Notes under the pieces: generated by a model | What the model saw: the letters and a program-made list of their open reading frames with translations, nothing else | What the model was told of the DNA's origin: nothing | Databases searched by the model: none | NCBI GenBank assembly: GCA_023399095.1 | Contig: JAEWQS010000018.1 | Coordinates: 1 to 21,468 of the forward strand | Length of the DNA: 21,468 bases | Direction: 5' to 3' | Source: Bacillota bacterium | GTDB lineage: Bacteria > Bacillota > Clostridia > Christensenellales > SZUA-584 | Part shown: in pieces, positions 7,491 through 14,299 of the stretch | Layout of the letters: every line of letters begins with the position of its first letter | How positions within the stretch are numbered: the stretch's first letter is position 1 | Program-made: the position numbers and the translations under genes

Positions 7491-7496
7491 TATAAT
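7491..7496 (+). promoter_or_regulatory. -10 box for the SAM methyltransferase gene
   Basis: A perfect TATAAT lies 25 bp before the start codon; no good -35 hexamer is present at 16-18 bp. An activator or a weak promoter is possible. Confidence 0.4.
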
Positions 7497-7521
7497 TTGT
7501 CATATATTAAAAGGGGGCAAT

Positions 7522-8202
7522 ATGGATAACAACCGCGTCAAAAATCACTTCGAGGAAGAAGCAAAAGAATATGATGGTATCATCAGAACACTGATACCAA
7601 ACTACGAGCTGATGGTGGATGTGCTTGTTTCCTTGCTGCCGTTTGACAAGCAGCAGGCTTTTTCAATGATCGATCTTGGCTGCGGGACGGGGACGATTTC
7701 AAAAGCGGTAAAGAATTGCTTCCCCAATGTGCGGGTCACTTGTGTGGATATGGCAGGAAACATGCTGGATATCGCCAAGCAAAAGGTGGGTGCGGATACA
7801 AAGCTCATTCAAGCTGATTTCAATACGTTTGATTTCCCTGAAAAATATGATGCGGTGGTCTCTTCTCTTGCCTTGCATCACCTCGTTACAGAAGCGGACA
7901 AGCTAAGCTTCTACAGAAAAATATACGCTGCTTTGAATCCGGGCGGTATGTTCATCAACATAGATGTTGTGCTGGGCAGCGATGAAGCACTGCGGAACGT
8001 CTATATGGAAAAGTGGAAAGCGTTCATGATATCTAATACATCGAGGCAGGAAGTCGAGCAGAAGTGGATACCAACCTATTACGCGGAAGATCGGCCAGCA
8101 AAACTGATATCGCATATGGATATGCTGAAAGCATGCGGCTTTGAAGGCATAGATGTGGCGTATAAGTATTATAACTATGCTGTTTACTGCGGGAGAAAAT
8201 GA
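7522..8202 (+). CDS. Class I SAM-dependent methyltransferase, substrate unknown
   Basis: A 226-aa cytoplasmic methyltransferase. Motif I is DLGCGTG (51-57), the acidic residue that binds the SAM ribose is Asp76 (CVDMAGNML), and motif II/III includes QADF (97-100) and YDAVVSSLALHHL near 112-125. The post-motif NPGG lies near 150. This is the generic UbiE/Methyltransf_25-like fold. The C-terminal part (about 165-226) would form the substrate lid but carries no motif I can link to a substrate. AAAGGGGG 6 nt before the ATG is a good ribosome binding site. It is a single gene ending at a hairpin shared with the convergent aldo/keto reductase. GC content is closer to the chromosomal genes than to the restriction genes. 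Confidence 0.85.
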   Translation: MDNNRVKNHFEEEAKEYDGIIRTLIPNYELMVDVLVSLLPFDKQQAFSMIDLGCGTGTISKAVKNCFPNVRVTCVDMAGNMLDIAKQKVGADTKLIQADFNTFDFPEKYDAVVSSLALHHLVTEADKLSFYRKIYAALNPGGMFINIDVVLGSDEALRNVYMEKWKAFMISNTSRQEVEQKWIPTYYAEDRPAKLISHMDMLKACGFEGIDVAYKYYNYAVYCGRK

Positions 8203-8249
8203 GGGCAAAATGCGATACCCCGACTCCTCGCGAAAAGTAATATAAAGTA

Positions 8250-8279
8250 AAGCAGCCGCGTATTTGAACACGGCTGCTT
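8250..8279. terminator. Hairpin between convergent genes
   Basis: AAGCAGCCG (8250-8258) and CGGCTGCTT (8271-8279) form a perfect 9-bp stem with a 12-nt loop, placed between the two stop codons. The T tracts are short on both sides (slightly better on the minus strand), so it probably serves both genes. Confidence 0.6.
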
Positions 8280-8301
8280 AATGTCAATCGGTATTTTGCC
8301 T

Positions 8302-9252
8302 TTATGCGAGTTTTTCGGCAATCGCTTTGTCTATTGTTGCCATTTCTTCGCTCGTCAGCTCCCATTCGAGACCCTTGCAGTTTTCATTAGCTTCCTGTAC
8401 GTTACGCACGCCGCAAAGCGCTGTTTGAACGTAATCCTTCTGCGCGTTCCAGTTTACCGCCACCTGAGCGACGGGAGCGTTGTGCGCGGCCGCAATCTCA
8501 TCAAGCACCTTGAGAAGCGACATCACCTTCGAGAACTTCGGCTCCACAAAGAAATCATAGAACACAAGGCGCATATCGCCTTCGCCAAACTTCGGCAGTT
8601 CACGAATGGCGCCTGTAAGTATTCCGGCGCCCAGTGAGCCGTAAGTCATGTTTGCGATGCCGTTGTCATAACACCAGAGCATGAGATCTTCATTTGTGCG
8701 GTTAACCATGGAATACTGAGGCTCGTTCGCAACAAGCTCGCCGTAGGCAAGCGCCTCTTTTATCTGCTCGACGCTGAAATTTGAAACACCGGCATAACGT
8801 ATCTTTCCGGCTTTTTTCAGGTCCTCAAGCGCGCGCATTGTCTCTTCAATAGGCGTATTCAAATTGTTATCCGGCCAGTGGATCAGCATGAGATCGATGT
8901 AATCCGTCTGAAGATTTTTGAGCGAGGTTTCGCAAAGGCTGATAACGCTGTCGTAGCGGCCATCCTTGAAATACTGCTCGTCGCCCTTGCTGTAAAGGGC
9001 AGTTTTTGTGGTTACGTACATCTTGTCACGGCGGCCCTTTATAGCCTCACCCACTATAATTTCAGATTTTCCATAGTTGTATCCGGGTGCTGTATCGACG
9101 CTGTTCACCCCGTTGTCCATCATTGCGTGCATAGCGGCAATGCAGTCTTCCTTTACGGCGCTGCCCCAATCCGCGCTGCCGCCCAGAGCCCATGTGCCTA
9201 TTGTGAGCACCGACATATTCATATCTGTTTTGCCGAATTTCTTGTACCTCAT
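8302..9252 (-). CDS. Aldo/keto reductase
   Basis: NAD(P)H-dependent reduction of a carbonyl or sugar-type substrate in the cytoplasm. The (beta/alpha)8 AKR tetrad is complete: Asp53, Tyr58 (DTAPGYNYGKSE), Lys83 (TKTAL) and His125 (LIHWP). The length of 316 aa is normal. The C-terminal half keeps AKR features such as GVSNFSVEQI and the cofactor-binding region with GVRNVQEANEN. GAGGAGG lies about 8 nt before the ATG on the minus strand. It is divergent from a SorC-type sugar-responsive regulator, and the 347-bp region between them has repeated TGAAYAAAT boxes, so that regulator probably controls it. Substrate unknown; a sugar or sugar-acid derivative would fit the context. It contains a GCGGCCGC site at 8486-8493. 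Confidence 0.93.
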   Translation of the reverse strand: MRYKKFGKTDMNMSVLTIGTWALGGSADWGSAVKEDCIAAMHAMMDNGVNSVDTAPGYNYGKSEIIVGEAIKGRRDKMYVTTKTALYSKGDEQYFKDGRYDSVISLCETSLKNLQTDYIDLMLIHWPDNNLNTPIEETMRALEDLKKAGKIRYAGVSNFSVEQIKEALAYGELVANEPQYSMVNRTNEDLMLWCYDNGIANMTYGSLGAGILTGAIRELPKFGEGDMRLVFYDFFVEPKFSKVMSLLKVLDEIAAAHNAPVAQVAVNWNAQKDYVQTALCGVRNVQEANENCKGLEWELTSEEMATIDKAIAEKLA

Positions 9253-9304
9253 TAAACAACCTCCTCATGGTAATAATCCTATTAAGCCCATGCTATCACC
9301 TATT

Positions 9305-9404
9305 TGTGAATAAATCAATAGAGAATGAATAAATGCTCTAAAATAAATACAAATGAAGACTATAAAAGTGAACAAATGCTACATAGTGAAACTGTGAGCA
9401 AAAT
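9305..9404. promoter_or_regulatory. Repeated TGAAYAAAT boxes in the divergent promoter region
   Basis: TGAATAAAT occurs at 9307-9315 and 9326-9334, TGAACAAAT at 9369-9377, and a related TGAGCAAAA at 9395-9403, all in the same orientation and within 150 bp of the reductase start. They are the best candidates for binding sites of the SorC-type regulator. The rest of the gap (9405-9564) is AT-rich with a short palindrome AACAATTGTT at 9522-9531. Confidence 0.35.
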
Positions 9405-9564
9405 TAAAAACGAAACAAGTCGAATATAGTGCATATTTGGTTATATATTGAGAGCGGTTAATAAAATCAGAGCATGGAGACTAGCATTTTCTCAAAAATA
9501 TGCGGTATTTGTGCAATAATAAACAATTGTTGCTTTTTATATGATGAAACAGGGGCATAGATGC

Positions 9565-9593
9565 TTGACGATTGACCATAATTTTAGGATAAT
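9565..9593 (+). promoter_or_regulatory. Promoter candidate of the SorC-type regulator
   Basis: TTGACG (9565-9570), 17 bp and GATAAT (9588-9593). The -10 ends only 6 bp before the ATG at 9600, so the transcript would be leaderless or nearly so; AGGA at 9586-9589 could instead be the ribosome binding site of a longer transcript. Confidence 0.45.
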
Positions 9594-9599
9594 ACACAT

Positions 9600-10553
9600 A
9601 TGAATATGCAGACTCGTTTGGATTACCTGGCCCAAATAGCCAGGATGTATTATATCGGAGATATGACACAGGAGGAGATCAGCGAAAATCAGTCGATCTC
9701 GCGTTCTAAAGTCGCACGTTTATTGAAGGCCGCAAAGGACAGCGGACTTGTTAAAATAACCGTAGCCACGCCCAGCACCTACTACGTGCAAATGGCTGAA
9801 AAGATCAGGGTCCACTTTGGGCTCAAGCATGTGCATATCGTTCCCTCGGAGGAGACCAACCCACTTTCAAAGCAGGCGGTGACAAAGGTTGCCGCGCGCT
9901 ATATCGGCGGGCTGTTGCACGACGATGCGGTAGTGGGTATTACATGGGGCAGCACAGTAAGCTATATACCTGAGTTTATACCCCCGTCAAATTATTCAGG
10001 CGTAAGTGTGTGGGCGCTCAACGCAAACCTTTCTCTTAAAGAGCCGCGCTTTAACAGCTACACCATTATCACCGCTCTGGCGGAAAAGCTGAATGCTCAG
10101 AAGCATACGATAGAAGCCCCGAATGTTGTGCAAAGCGTGCAGCTCTACGATCTTCTGATGTCCGAGCCTGCTATATACAATCATTTTAAGATGTTTAAAA
10201 AGATGGATATAGCTATAATAGGAATGGGTTCGTATGTGCCGGAGGAAAACCCAAGCTATCTGGTGGGTGAGATCTCACTGGAGGAGGCGCGTCAGCTGTG
10301 CGACTCGGGTTATTCCGCGAATATCACAGGGCGTCATCTTTTTGCAGACGGCACGCCCGCCTCTACGATGGATAGGCGTGTGATGTCTATACCCCTGGAA
10401 GTACTCAAGATCATACCGGACGTCGTGGCTGTTGCGGTTGGAAAGAACAAGACAGTATCAATTGCGGCGGCAGCAAAGGGCGGCTACTACAACGCACTCT
10501 TCATTGATGAAGAGGCCGCGATACATCTCATAAAGCAGGAATCTATTTCTTAA
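9600..10553 (+). CDS. SorC/DeoR-type sugar-binding transcriptional regulator
   Basis: A transcription factor expected to sense a phosphorylated sugar. The N-terminal helix-turn-helix (about 8-52) has the family pattern ARMYYIGDMTQEEIS followed by ISRSKVARLLKAAKDSGLV. The rest (about 60-315) is the SorC effector domain, a sugar-isomerase-like fold with the GITWGSTV segment near 115-125 and IAIIGMGS near 200-210. The length of 317 aa is typical. The start at 9600 is required because the helix-turn-helix begins almost at once; a second ATG six bases later is an alternative. It is divergent from the aldo/keto reductase, its likely target. No sugar kinase or transporter is next to it in the window, so the ligand cannot be named. 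Confidence 0.9.
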   Translation: MNMQTRLDYLAQIARMYYIGDMTQEEISENQSISRSKVARLLKAAKDSGLVKITVATPSTYYVQMAEKIRVHFGLKHVHIVPSEETNPLSKQAVTKVAARYIGGLLHDDAVVGITWGSTVSYIPEFIPPSNYSGVSVWALNANLSLKEPRFNSYTIITALAEKLNAQKHTIEAPNVVQSVQLYDLLMSEPAIYNHFKMFKKMDIAIIGMGSYVPEENPSYLVGEISLEEARQLCDSGYSANITGRHLFADGTPASTMDRRVMSIPLEVLKIIPDVVAVAVGKNKTVSIAAAAKGGYYNALFIDEEAAIHLIKQESIS

Positions 10554-10663
10554 AAAGCTATTTATTAAACCTAAGCTAATTATGACAGAGCAGAACTTGG
10601 AAGCGCCGTTCCTTGCTCAAGAAAGTGGTTTCAAATGAGAAACGCCTGCTGATTTTCATACGT

Positions 10664-10692
10664 TTGACTTCATCGGGTTTGAGTCATATGTG
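10664..10692 (+). promoter_or_regulatory. Promoter candidate of the small membrane protein gene
   Basis: TTGACT (10664-10669), 17 bp and TATGTG (10687-10692). TGACT and AGTCA arms (10665-10669 and 10682-10686) form a short inverted repeat inside it. The 10554-10663 stretch shows nothing else. Confidence 0.35.
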
Positions 10693-10722
10693 TCTCTATA
10701 AAAGAAAATGACGAGGTGGGAG

Positions 10723-10959
10723 ATGAACAACTCAAAAGATATCAAACAATCAAAGCTTGGCGTGATTATCGCGGCAGCGGCTGTGCTCATCGCGGCAATC
10801 AATCTGGTTGTCTCAAGCTTTTCTGAGCAGGCTGTCTATTTGTGGACAGCGCTGACTTTGCTTTTCAGCACGCTCACGATATTGTTTGTGAACCTGTCGG
10901 CATATCGCAAAAGGGTGAAACAGGCCACGCAAGCAGAGCAAGCAGGTGCTCAAAAATAA
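10723..10959 (+). CDS. Small two-helix membrane protein of unknown function
   Basis: A 78-aa protein with two clear hydrophobic helices: about 12-32 (LGVIIAAAAVLIAAINLVV) and about 37-59 (AVYLWTALTLLFSTLTILFV). The ends are charged: Lys-rich before the first helix, and YRKRVKQ after the second. The positive charges on both ends suggest N-in/C-in topology. I chose the ATG at 10723 because GAGG sits 7 nt before it; an in-frame ATG at 10708 has no good ribosome binding site. It stands alone between the SorC regulator and tRNA-Val. I do not recognise a family. Confidence 0.6.
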   Translation: MNNSKDIKQSKLGVIIAAAAVLIAAINLVVSSFSEQAVYLWTALTLLFSTLTILFVNLSAYRKRVKQATQAEQAGAQK

Positions 10960-10969
10960 TAAAAAGTGG

Positions 10970-10998
10970 TTGATTAACGGTGCTCAATATATTATAAT
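10970..10998 (+). promoter_or_regulatory. Promoter of tRNA-Val
   Basis: TTGATT (10970-10975), 17 bp and TATAAT (10993-10998), ending 18 bp before the tRNA. Confidence 0.8.
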
Positions 10999-11016
10999 AG
11001 CATACGCACCCAAAGT

Positions 11017-11093
11017 GGAGGTATGGCTCAGCCGGTTAGAGCGCTCGCTTCACATGCGAGAGGTCGCTGGTTCGAATCCAGCTATCTCCACCA
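11017..11093 (+). tRNA. tRNA-Val (anticodon CAC)
   Basis: The 77-nt cloverleaf is complete: acceptor GGAGGTA with TATCTCC, D-arm GCTC/GAGC, anticodon stem CTCGC/GCGAG with loop TTCACAT (anticodon CAC, codon GTG), T-arm GCTGG-TTCGAAT-CCAGC, discriminator A and encoded CCA. It has its own promoter and terminator. Confidence 0.97.
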
Positions 11094-11096
11094 AAT

Positions 11097-11122
11097 AAAA
11101 AGCACCGCATGGTGCTTTTTTT
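11097..11122 (+). terminator. Terminator of tRNA-Val
   Basis: AAAAAGCACC (11097-11106), loop GCAT and GGTGCTTTTT (11111-11120) form a perfect stem followed by more T. It starts 4 nt after the tRNA. Confidence 0.92.
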
Positions 11123-11238
11123 GTTTTGGTGGTATTTCGTTTGAAGAATCGAAGGACAGAAGAGAATTGTGCATGACGTGGCTCTCCCGCCTAGTTTATA
11201 AACATTTTTTTGCGAGTAGAGATTATCAACCATTTCGA

Positions 11239-11268
11239 TTTGCCTATATCATCATGTTTGTGTATAAT
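11239..11268 (+). promoter_or_regulatory. Promoter of the aminotransferase/dehydrogenase operon
   Basis: TTGCCT (11239-11244), 18 bp and a perfect TATAAT (11263-11268), 35 bp before the GTG start. Confidence 0.55.
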
Positions 11269-11303
11269 CGTGTAAAATAAAAGATATAAATGGGGAAAGT
11301 ATC

Positions 11304-12488
11304 GTGGAAATCAAATACGCAAAAAGAATGAGCAAGCTTAAGGCATCGGAAATCAGGGAAATACTTAAGGTGACGGAAAATCCCGAGATTATTTCGTTTG
11401 CGGGCGGGCTGCCCGCGCCGGAGCTTTTTCCTGTTGAGGAGATCATAGCGGTTAATCGCATTGTGCTTGAAGAATCCGCGCAAACCGCGCTGCAATACAC
11501 CACAACGGAAGGCTATGCACCCTTACGTCAGTGGATCGCAAACCGTATGAACTCGCGGCAAGGCACCGCGTTTGACAAGGACAATATACTCATTACGCAT
11601 GGGTCTCAGCAGTCGCTGGATCTTTCGGGCAAGGTGTTTTTGGATGAAGGCGATGTGGTTCTCTGCGAAAGCCCGACTTACCTTGCCGCCATCACAGCGT
11701 TTAGAGCTTATGGTGTGGAGTTTGTCAGTGTCCCCACGGACGATGACGGCATGATCATGGACGAGTTGGATAAGATATTGGCAGGCACGCAAAAAGTCAA
11801 AGCGATCTATGTGATTCCAAATTTCCAGAACCCCACAGGCAGAACGTGGAGTCTGGAAAGACGCAAAGCGCTCGCAAGGCTGTCCGCGCAATATGAGACA
11901 ATCGTGATTGAAGATAACCCGTATGGCGAGCTGCGCTTCGAAGGAGAATTTCTTCCGTCTGTGAAGTCGTTTGACAAAGCCGAAAACATCCTTTGTACGG
12001 GTACCTTCTCGAAGATATTCTGCCCCGGGTATCGAATCGGCTGGATTGCGGGGAATAAGGATATTATCCGCAAGTATGTGCTCGTGAAGCAGGGGGCTGA
12101 TTTGCAATGTAACACGCTCGCGCAGATGGAGATTGCGAAATATCTGGAGCTGTACGATATCGATGCTCATATTGAAAGGATTCGTGCGGTTTATAAAAAA
12201 CGCAGAGACCTGATGGTAAAAATGATGGAGCAGGAATTCCCCGAAGGTATCACGTTTACAAGGCCGCAGGGCGGGCTGTTTGCGTGGGCGGAGCTGCCCA
12301 AAAACGTAAATGCGCGTGACGTGCTAGAAAAGAGCCTTAAAGAGAATGTGGCGTTTGTGCCGGGCGGCTCGTTCTTCCCGAACGGCGGCATGGAAAATAC
12401 GCTGCGGCTCAACTTCTCCAATATGCCAGAGGAGAGGATCGTAGAAGGTCTCCGCCGATTGGGGCGCGTGCTGCGGACGTATATGTAA
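11304..12488 (+). CDS. PLP-dependent aminotransferase (class I/II, LysN/2-aminoadipate-type)
   Basis: Moves an amino group between an amino acid and a 2-oxo acid using pyridoxal phosphate. Fold type I landmarks are all present: SFAGGLPAPELFP (31-43), NPTG (176-179), Asp204 and Tyr207 in EDNPYG, the PLP lysine Lys237 in TFSK, and Arg244 in GYRIGW. The length of 394 aa is normal. The SFAGGLP start is typical of the LysN/KAT-II-like group, which accepts 2-aminoadipate, branched-chain or aromatic amino acids. The GTG start has GGGGA 7 nt upstream. The next gene, a D-2-hydroxyacid dehydrogenase, begins 15 nt after the stop, so the two likely work in sequence on one amino-acid-derived 2-oxo acid. 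Exact substrate unknown. Confidence 0.93.
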   Translation: MEIKYAKRMSKLKASEIREILKVTENPEIISFAGGLPAPELFPVEEIIAVNRIVLEESAQTALQYTTTEGYAPLRQWIANRMNSRQGTAFDKDNILITHGSQQSLDLSGKVFLDEGDVVLCESPTYLAAITAFRAYGVEFVSVPTDDDGMIMDELDKILAGTQKVKAIYVIPNFQNPTGRTWSLERRKALARLSAQYETIVIEDNPYGELRFEGEFLPSVKSFDKAENILCTGTFSKIFCPGYRIGWIAGNKDIIRKYVLVKQGADLQCNTLAQMEIAKYLELYDIDAHIERIRAVYKKRRDLMVKMMEQEFPEGITFTRPQGGLFAWAELPKNVNARDVLEKSLKENVAFVPGGSFFPNGGMENTLRLNFSNMPEERIVEGLRRLGRVLRTYM

Positions 12489-12503
12489 GGAAAGGAGTCA
12501 GAT

Positions 12504-13538
12504 TTGAAAAAGATCACGTTTTACGACACAAAACCGTACGACAAGGTATGGATGGACAGGCTTAAGGACGAATATGGCCTGATTATTAAGTATTTTGAGA
12601 GCAAGCTCAATGTGGACACAGCGTCCTTGGCGCGTGGCAGCGACGCCGTTTGCGTGTTTGTCAACGATACGGTGGACGCTGAGGTCATTGAAGCATTGCA
12701 TGAATATGGTATCCGCATACTTGCGCTGCGCTGTGCCGGGTTTAACAACGTGGACTTTAAGGCCGCATTTAATAAGCTGCATGTGGTGCGCGTTCCTGCC
12801 TATTCGCCGTATGCGGTGGCGGAACACGCGATGGCGCTGTTGCTTGCTGTTAACCGCAAGGTTCACCGCGCGTATAACCGCACTCGTGATTTCAACTTCA
12901 ATATCAACGGTTTAACCGGCTTTGATCTGCACGGGAAAACGGTAGGTGTCGTGGGAACGGGCAAAATCGGCCGCGTGTTCATTGACATCTGTAAGGGCTT
13001 TGGTATGAACGTGATCGCGTATGATCCCTATCCCGCAAAGGATGCGGATTTTGAATATGTCTCATGCAGGGAGCTGATGCAGAAATCCGATGTGATATCG
13101 CTTCATTGCCCGTTAACGCCGGATACCAAGCATATTATAAACAAAAAATCACTCGCGGCTGTAAGGCCGGGTGTGACGATCATCAACACATCGCGCGGTG
13201 CGCTTATCGACACTGCGGCGCTGCTGAACGCGATTAAAGACGGACACGTGCGCGGGGCGGGCCTTGACGTATACGAAGAGGAATCCGAGCTGTTCTTTGA
13301 GGATTTTTCAGGCACCATCGTACAGGATGATATATTAGCCCGTCTCATATCGCTGCCCAATGTGATACTGACATCGCATCAGGCGTTTTTAACAGACGAG
13401 GCGCTTGAGAAAATTGCGCGTATTACGCTGGAGAATTTAAGGCGCTATTTTGACAACGGCGGACTTGAAAACGAAATTTGCTACCAGTGCGAAAAACAGC
13501 CAAGCTGCGCAAAGGATCATGCGAAGCCCTGTTTCTAG
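12504..13538 (+). CDS. ldhA: D-2-hydroxyacid dehydrogenase, D-lactate dehydrogenase (LdhA) type
   Basis: Reduces a 2-oxo acid, pyruvate or a larger amino-acid-derived one, to the D-hydroxy acid with NADH. The NAD-binding GTGKIG is at 151-156. Arg231 (TSRGALID), Glu260 and His292 (SHQAF) form the catalytic set, matching Arg235, Glu264 and His296 of E. coli LdhA by alignment from memory. LdhA-type segments ALRCAGFNNVD, RVPAYSPYAVAEHAM and LFFEDFS are clear. TTG start with AAGGAG 7 nt upstream; it follows the aminotransferase by 15 nt. Unusual: the C-terminal end (about 325-344) is a Cys-rich tail with Cys327, 330, 335 and 343, absent from E. coli LdhA. An R-2-hydroxyisocaproate or aryl-lactate dehydrogenase is an alternative, suggested by the aminotransferase partner. 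Confidence 0.88.
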   Translation: MKKITFYDTKPYDKVWMDRLKDEYGLIIKYFESKLNVDTASLARGSDAVCVFVNDTVDAEVIEALHEYGIRILALRCAGFNNVDFKAAFNKLHVVRVPAYSPYAVAEHAMALLLAVNRKVHRAYNRTRDFNFNINGLTGFDLHGKTVGVVGTGKIGRVFIDICKGFGMNVIAYDPYPAKDADFEYVSCRELMQKSDVISLHCPLTPDTKHIINKKSLAAVRPGVTIINTSRGALIDTAALLNAIKDGHVRGAGLDVYEEESELFFEDFSGTIVQDDILARLISLPNVILTSHQAFLTDEALEKIARITLENLRRYFDNGGLENEICYQCEKQPSCAKDHAKPCF

Positions 13539-13558
13539 CTTTGGTTTTATGAATTATG

Positions 13559-13590
13559 AAAGCAAGGGAATAGTGTCCTTTGCTTTTTTA
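13559..13590 (+). terminator. Terminator of the aminotransferase/dehydrogenase operon
   Basis: AAAGCAAGG (13559-13567) pairs with CCTTTGCTTT (13577-13586), with one bulged T, and is followed by a run of T. It lies 20 nt after the dehydrogenase stop. Confidence 0.8.
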
Positions 13591-13608
13591 TTTTCTGCTA
13601 AACAACTC

Positions 13609-13637
13609 TTGACAATACGGTAAAATCCGGTTATATT
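13609..13637 (+). promoter_or_regulatory. Promoter of the TetR/oxidoreductase operon
   Basis: A perfect TTGACA (13609-13614), 17-bp spacer and TATATT (13632-13637). The expected start of transcription falls within the operator just downstream. Confidence 0.85.
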
Positions 13638-13641
13638 TAGG

Positions 13642-13657
13642 TTGACTGACGAGTCAA
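13642..13657. promoter_or_regulatory. TetR-type operator
   Basis: TTGACTGACGAGTCAA is an inverted repeat with 6-bp perfect arms around GACG. It sits 4 bp after the -10 box and 17 bp before the TetR start codon, where a bound repressor would block initiation. Autoregulation of the TetR gene and the downstream oxidoreductase is the natural inference. Confidence 0.75.
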
Positions 13658-13674
13658 TCAAAAAGGAGAAATCA

Positions 13675-14274
13675 ATGAGTCCACGGAACGAAGAACAAAA
13701 TGCAATGATAAAGGACGAAAGACGCGAGCAGATACTCTCGGCTGCACTAAAGGTGTTTGCGACGCGCGGCTTTGCGGCAACAAAGATCAGCGACATCATC
13801 GCGAAAGGCGGCATGAGCCACGGCCTTGTATATCATTATTTTAAGTCTAAGGAAGAGATTTTTTACGAGCTGGTGGATAGAGCACTCTCAACATCGGGTG
13901 AATCACTGCTTATGGTCGAAGGCTTGCCCATCAGTCCGCTGCAAAAGGTTCGTGAGACGGCCAAATATATACTCGGCGGCATCGACCAATGGGAAGACAC
14001 ATCTTATTACTTTCTGATCGTGATTCACGCGTCCATGATGGAGATGTCAGCTGAGGAAAAAGAAAAGGTATTCAACAGTTCACAGGTTCCTGTGGAATCT
14101 ATGATGAGGATACTGAAGCAAGGGCAGGAGATGGGTGAAGTCAGGCAGGGTGATCCGCTGGAAATGGCAATCATGTTTTTTGCCGCCATACAGGGCGTCG
14201 CATTCTACAAGCTGAGTATGCCAAACTTTAAGCTCCCGGATCCAGAGTTGCTGGTTTCAATGGTTAAAAAATGA
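13675..14274 (+). CDS. TetR-family transcriptional repressor
   Basis: A 199-aa DNA-binding regulator. The N-terminal helix-turn-helix (about 17-60) reads REQILSAALKVFATRGFAAT, then ISDIIAKGGMSHGLVYHYFKSKEEIF, a textbook TetR_N domain. The C-terminal domain (about 75-199) is all-helical and would bind an unknown ligand. I chose the ATG at 13675, preceded by AAAGGAGA; an upstream TTG at 13642 lies inside the operator and has no ribosome binding site. The promoter and the palindrome just upstream point to autorepression. The FAD oxidoreductase begins 25 nt after the stop and is probably co-transcribed, so it is the likely regulated function. Confidence 0.95.
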   Translation: MSPRNEEQNAMIKDERREQILSAALKVFATRGFAATKISDIIAKGGMSHGLVYHYFKSKEEIFYELVDRALSTSGESLLMVEGLPISPLQKVRETAKYILGGIDQWEDTSYYFLIVIHASMMEMSAEEKEKVFNSSQVPVESMMRILKQGQEMGEVRQGDPLEMAIMFFAAIQGVAFYKLSMPNFKLPDPELLVSMVKK

Positions 14275-14299
14275 TTTTTAATAAACGGAGGGCACAAAA

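Noticed and set aside
11023..11280. Plus-strand open frame of 85 codons beginning in tRNA-Val
   Set aside because: The first part is the tRNA and its terminator read as protein.
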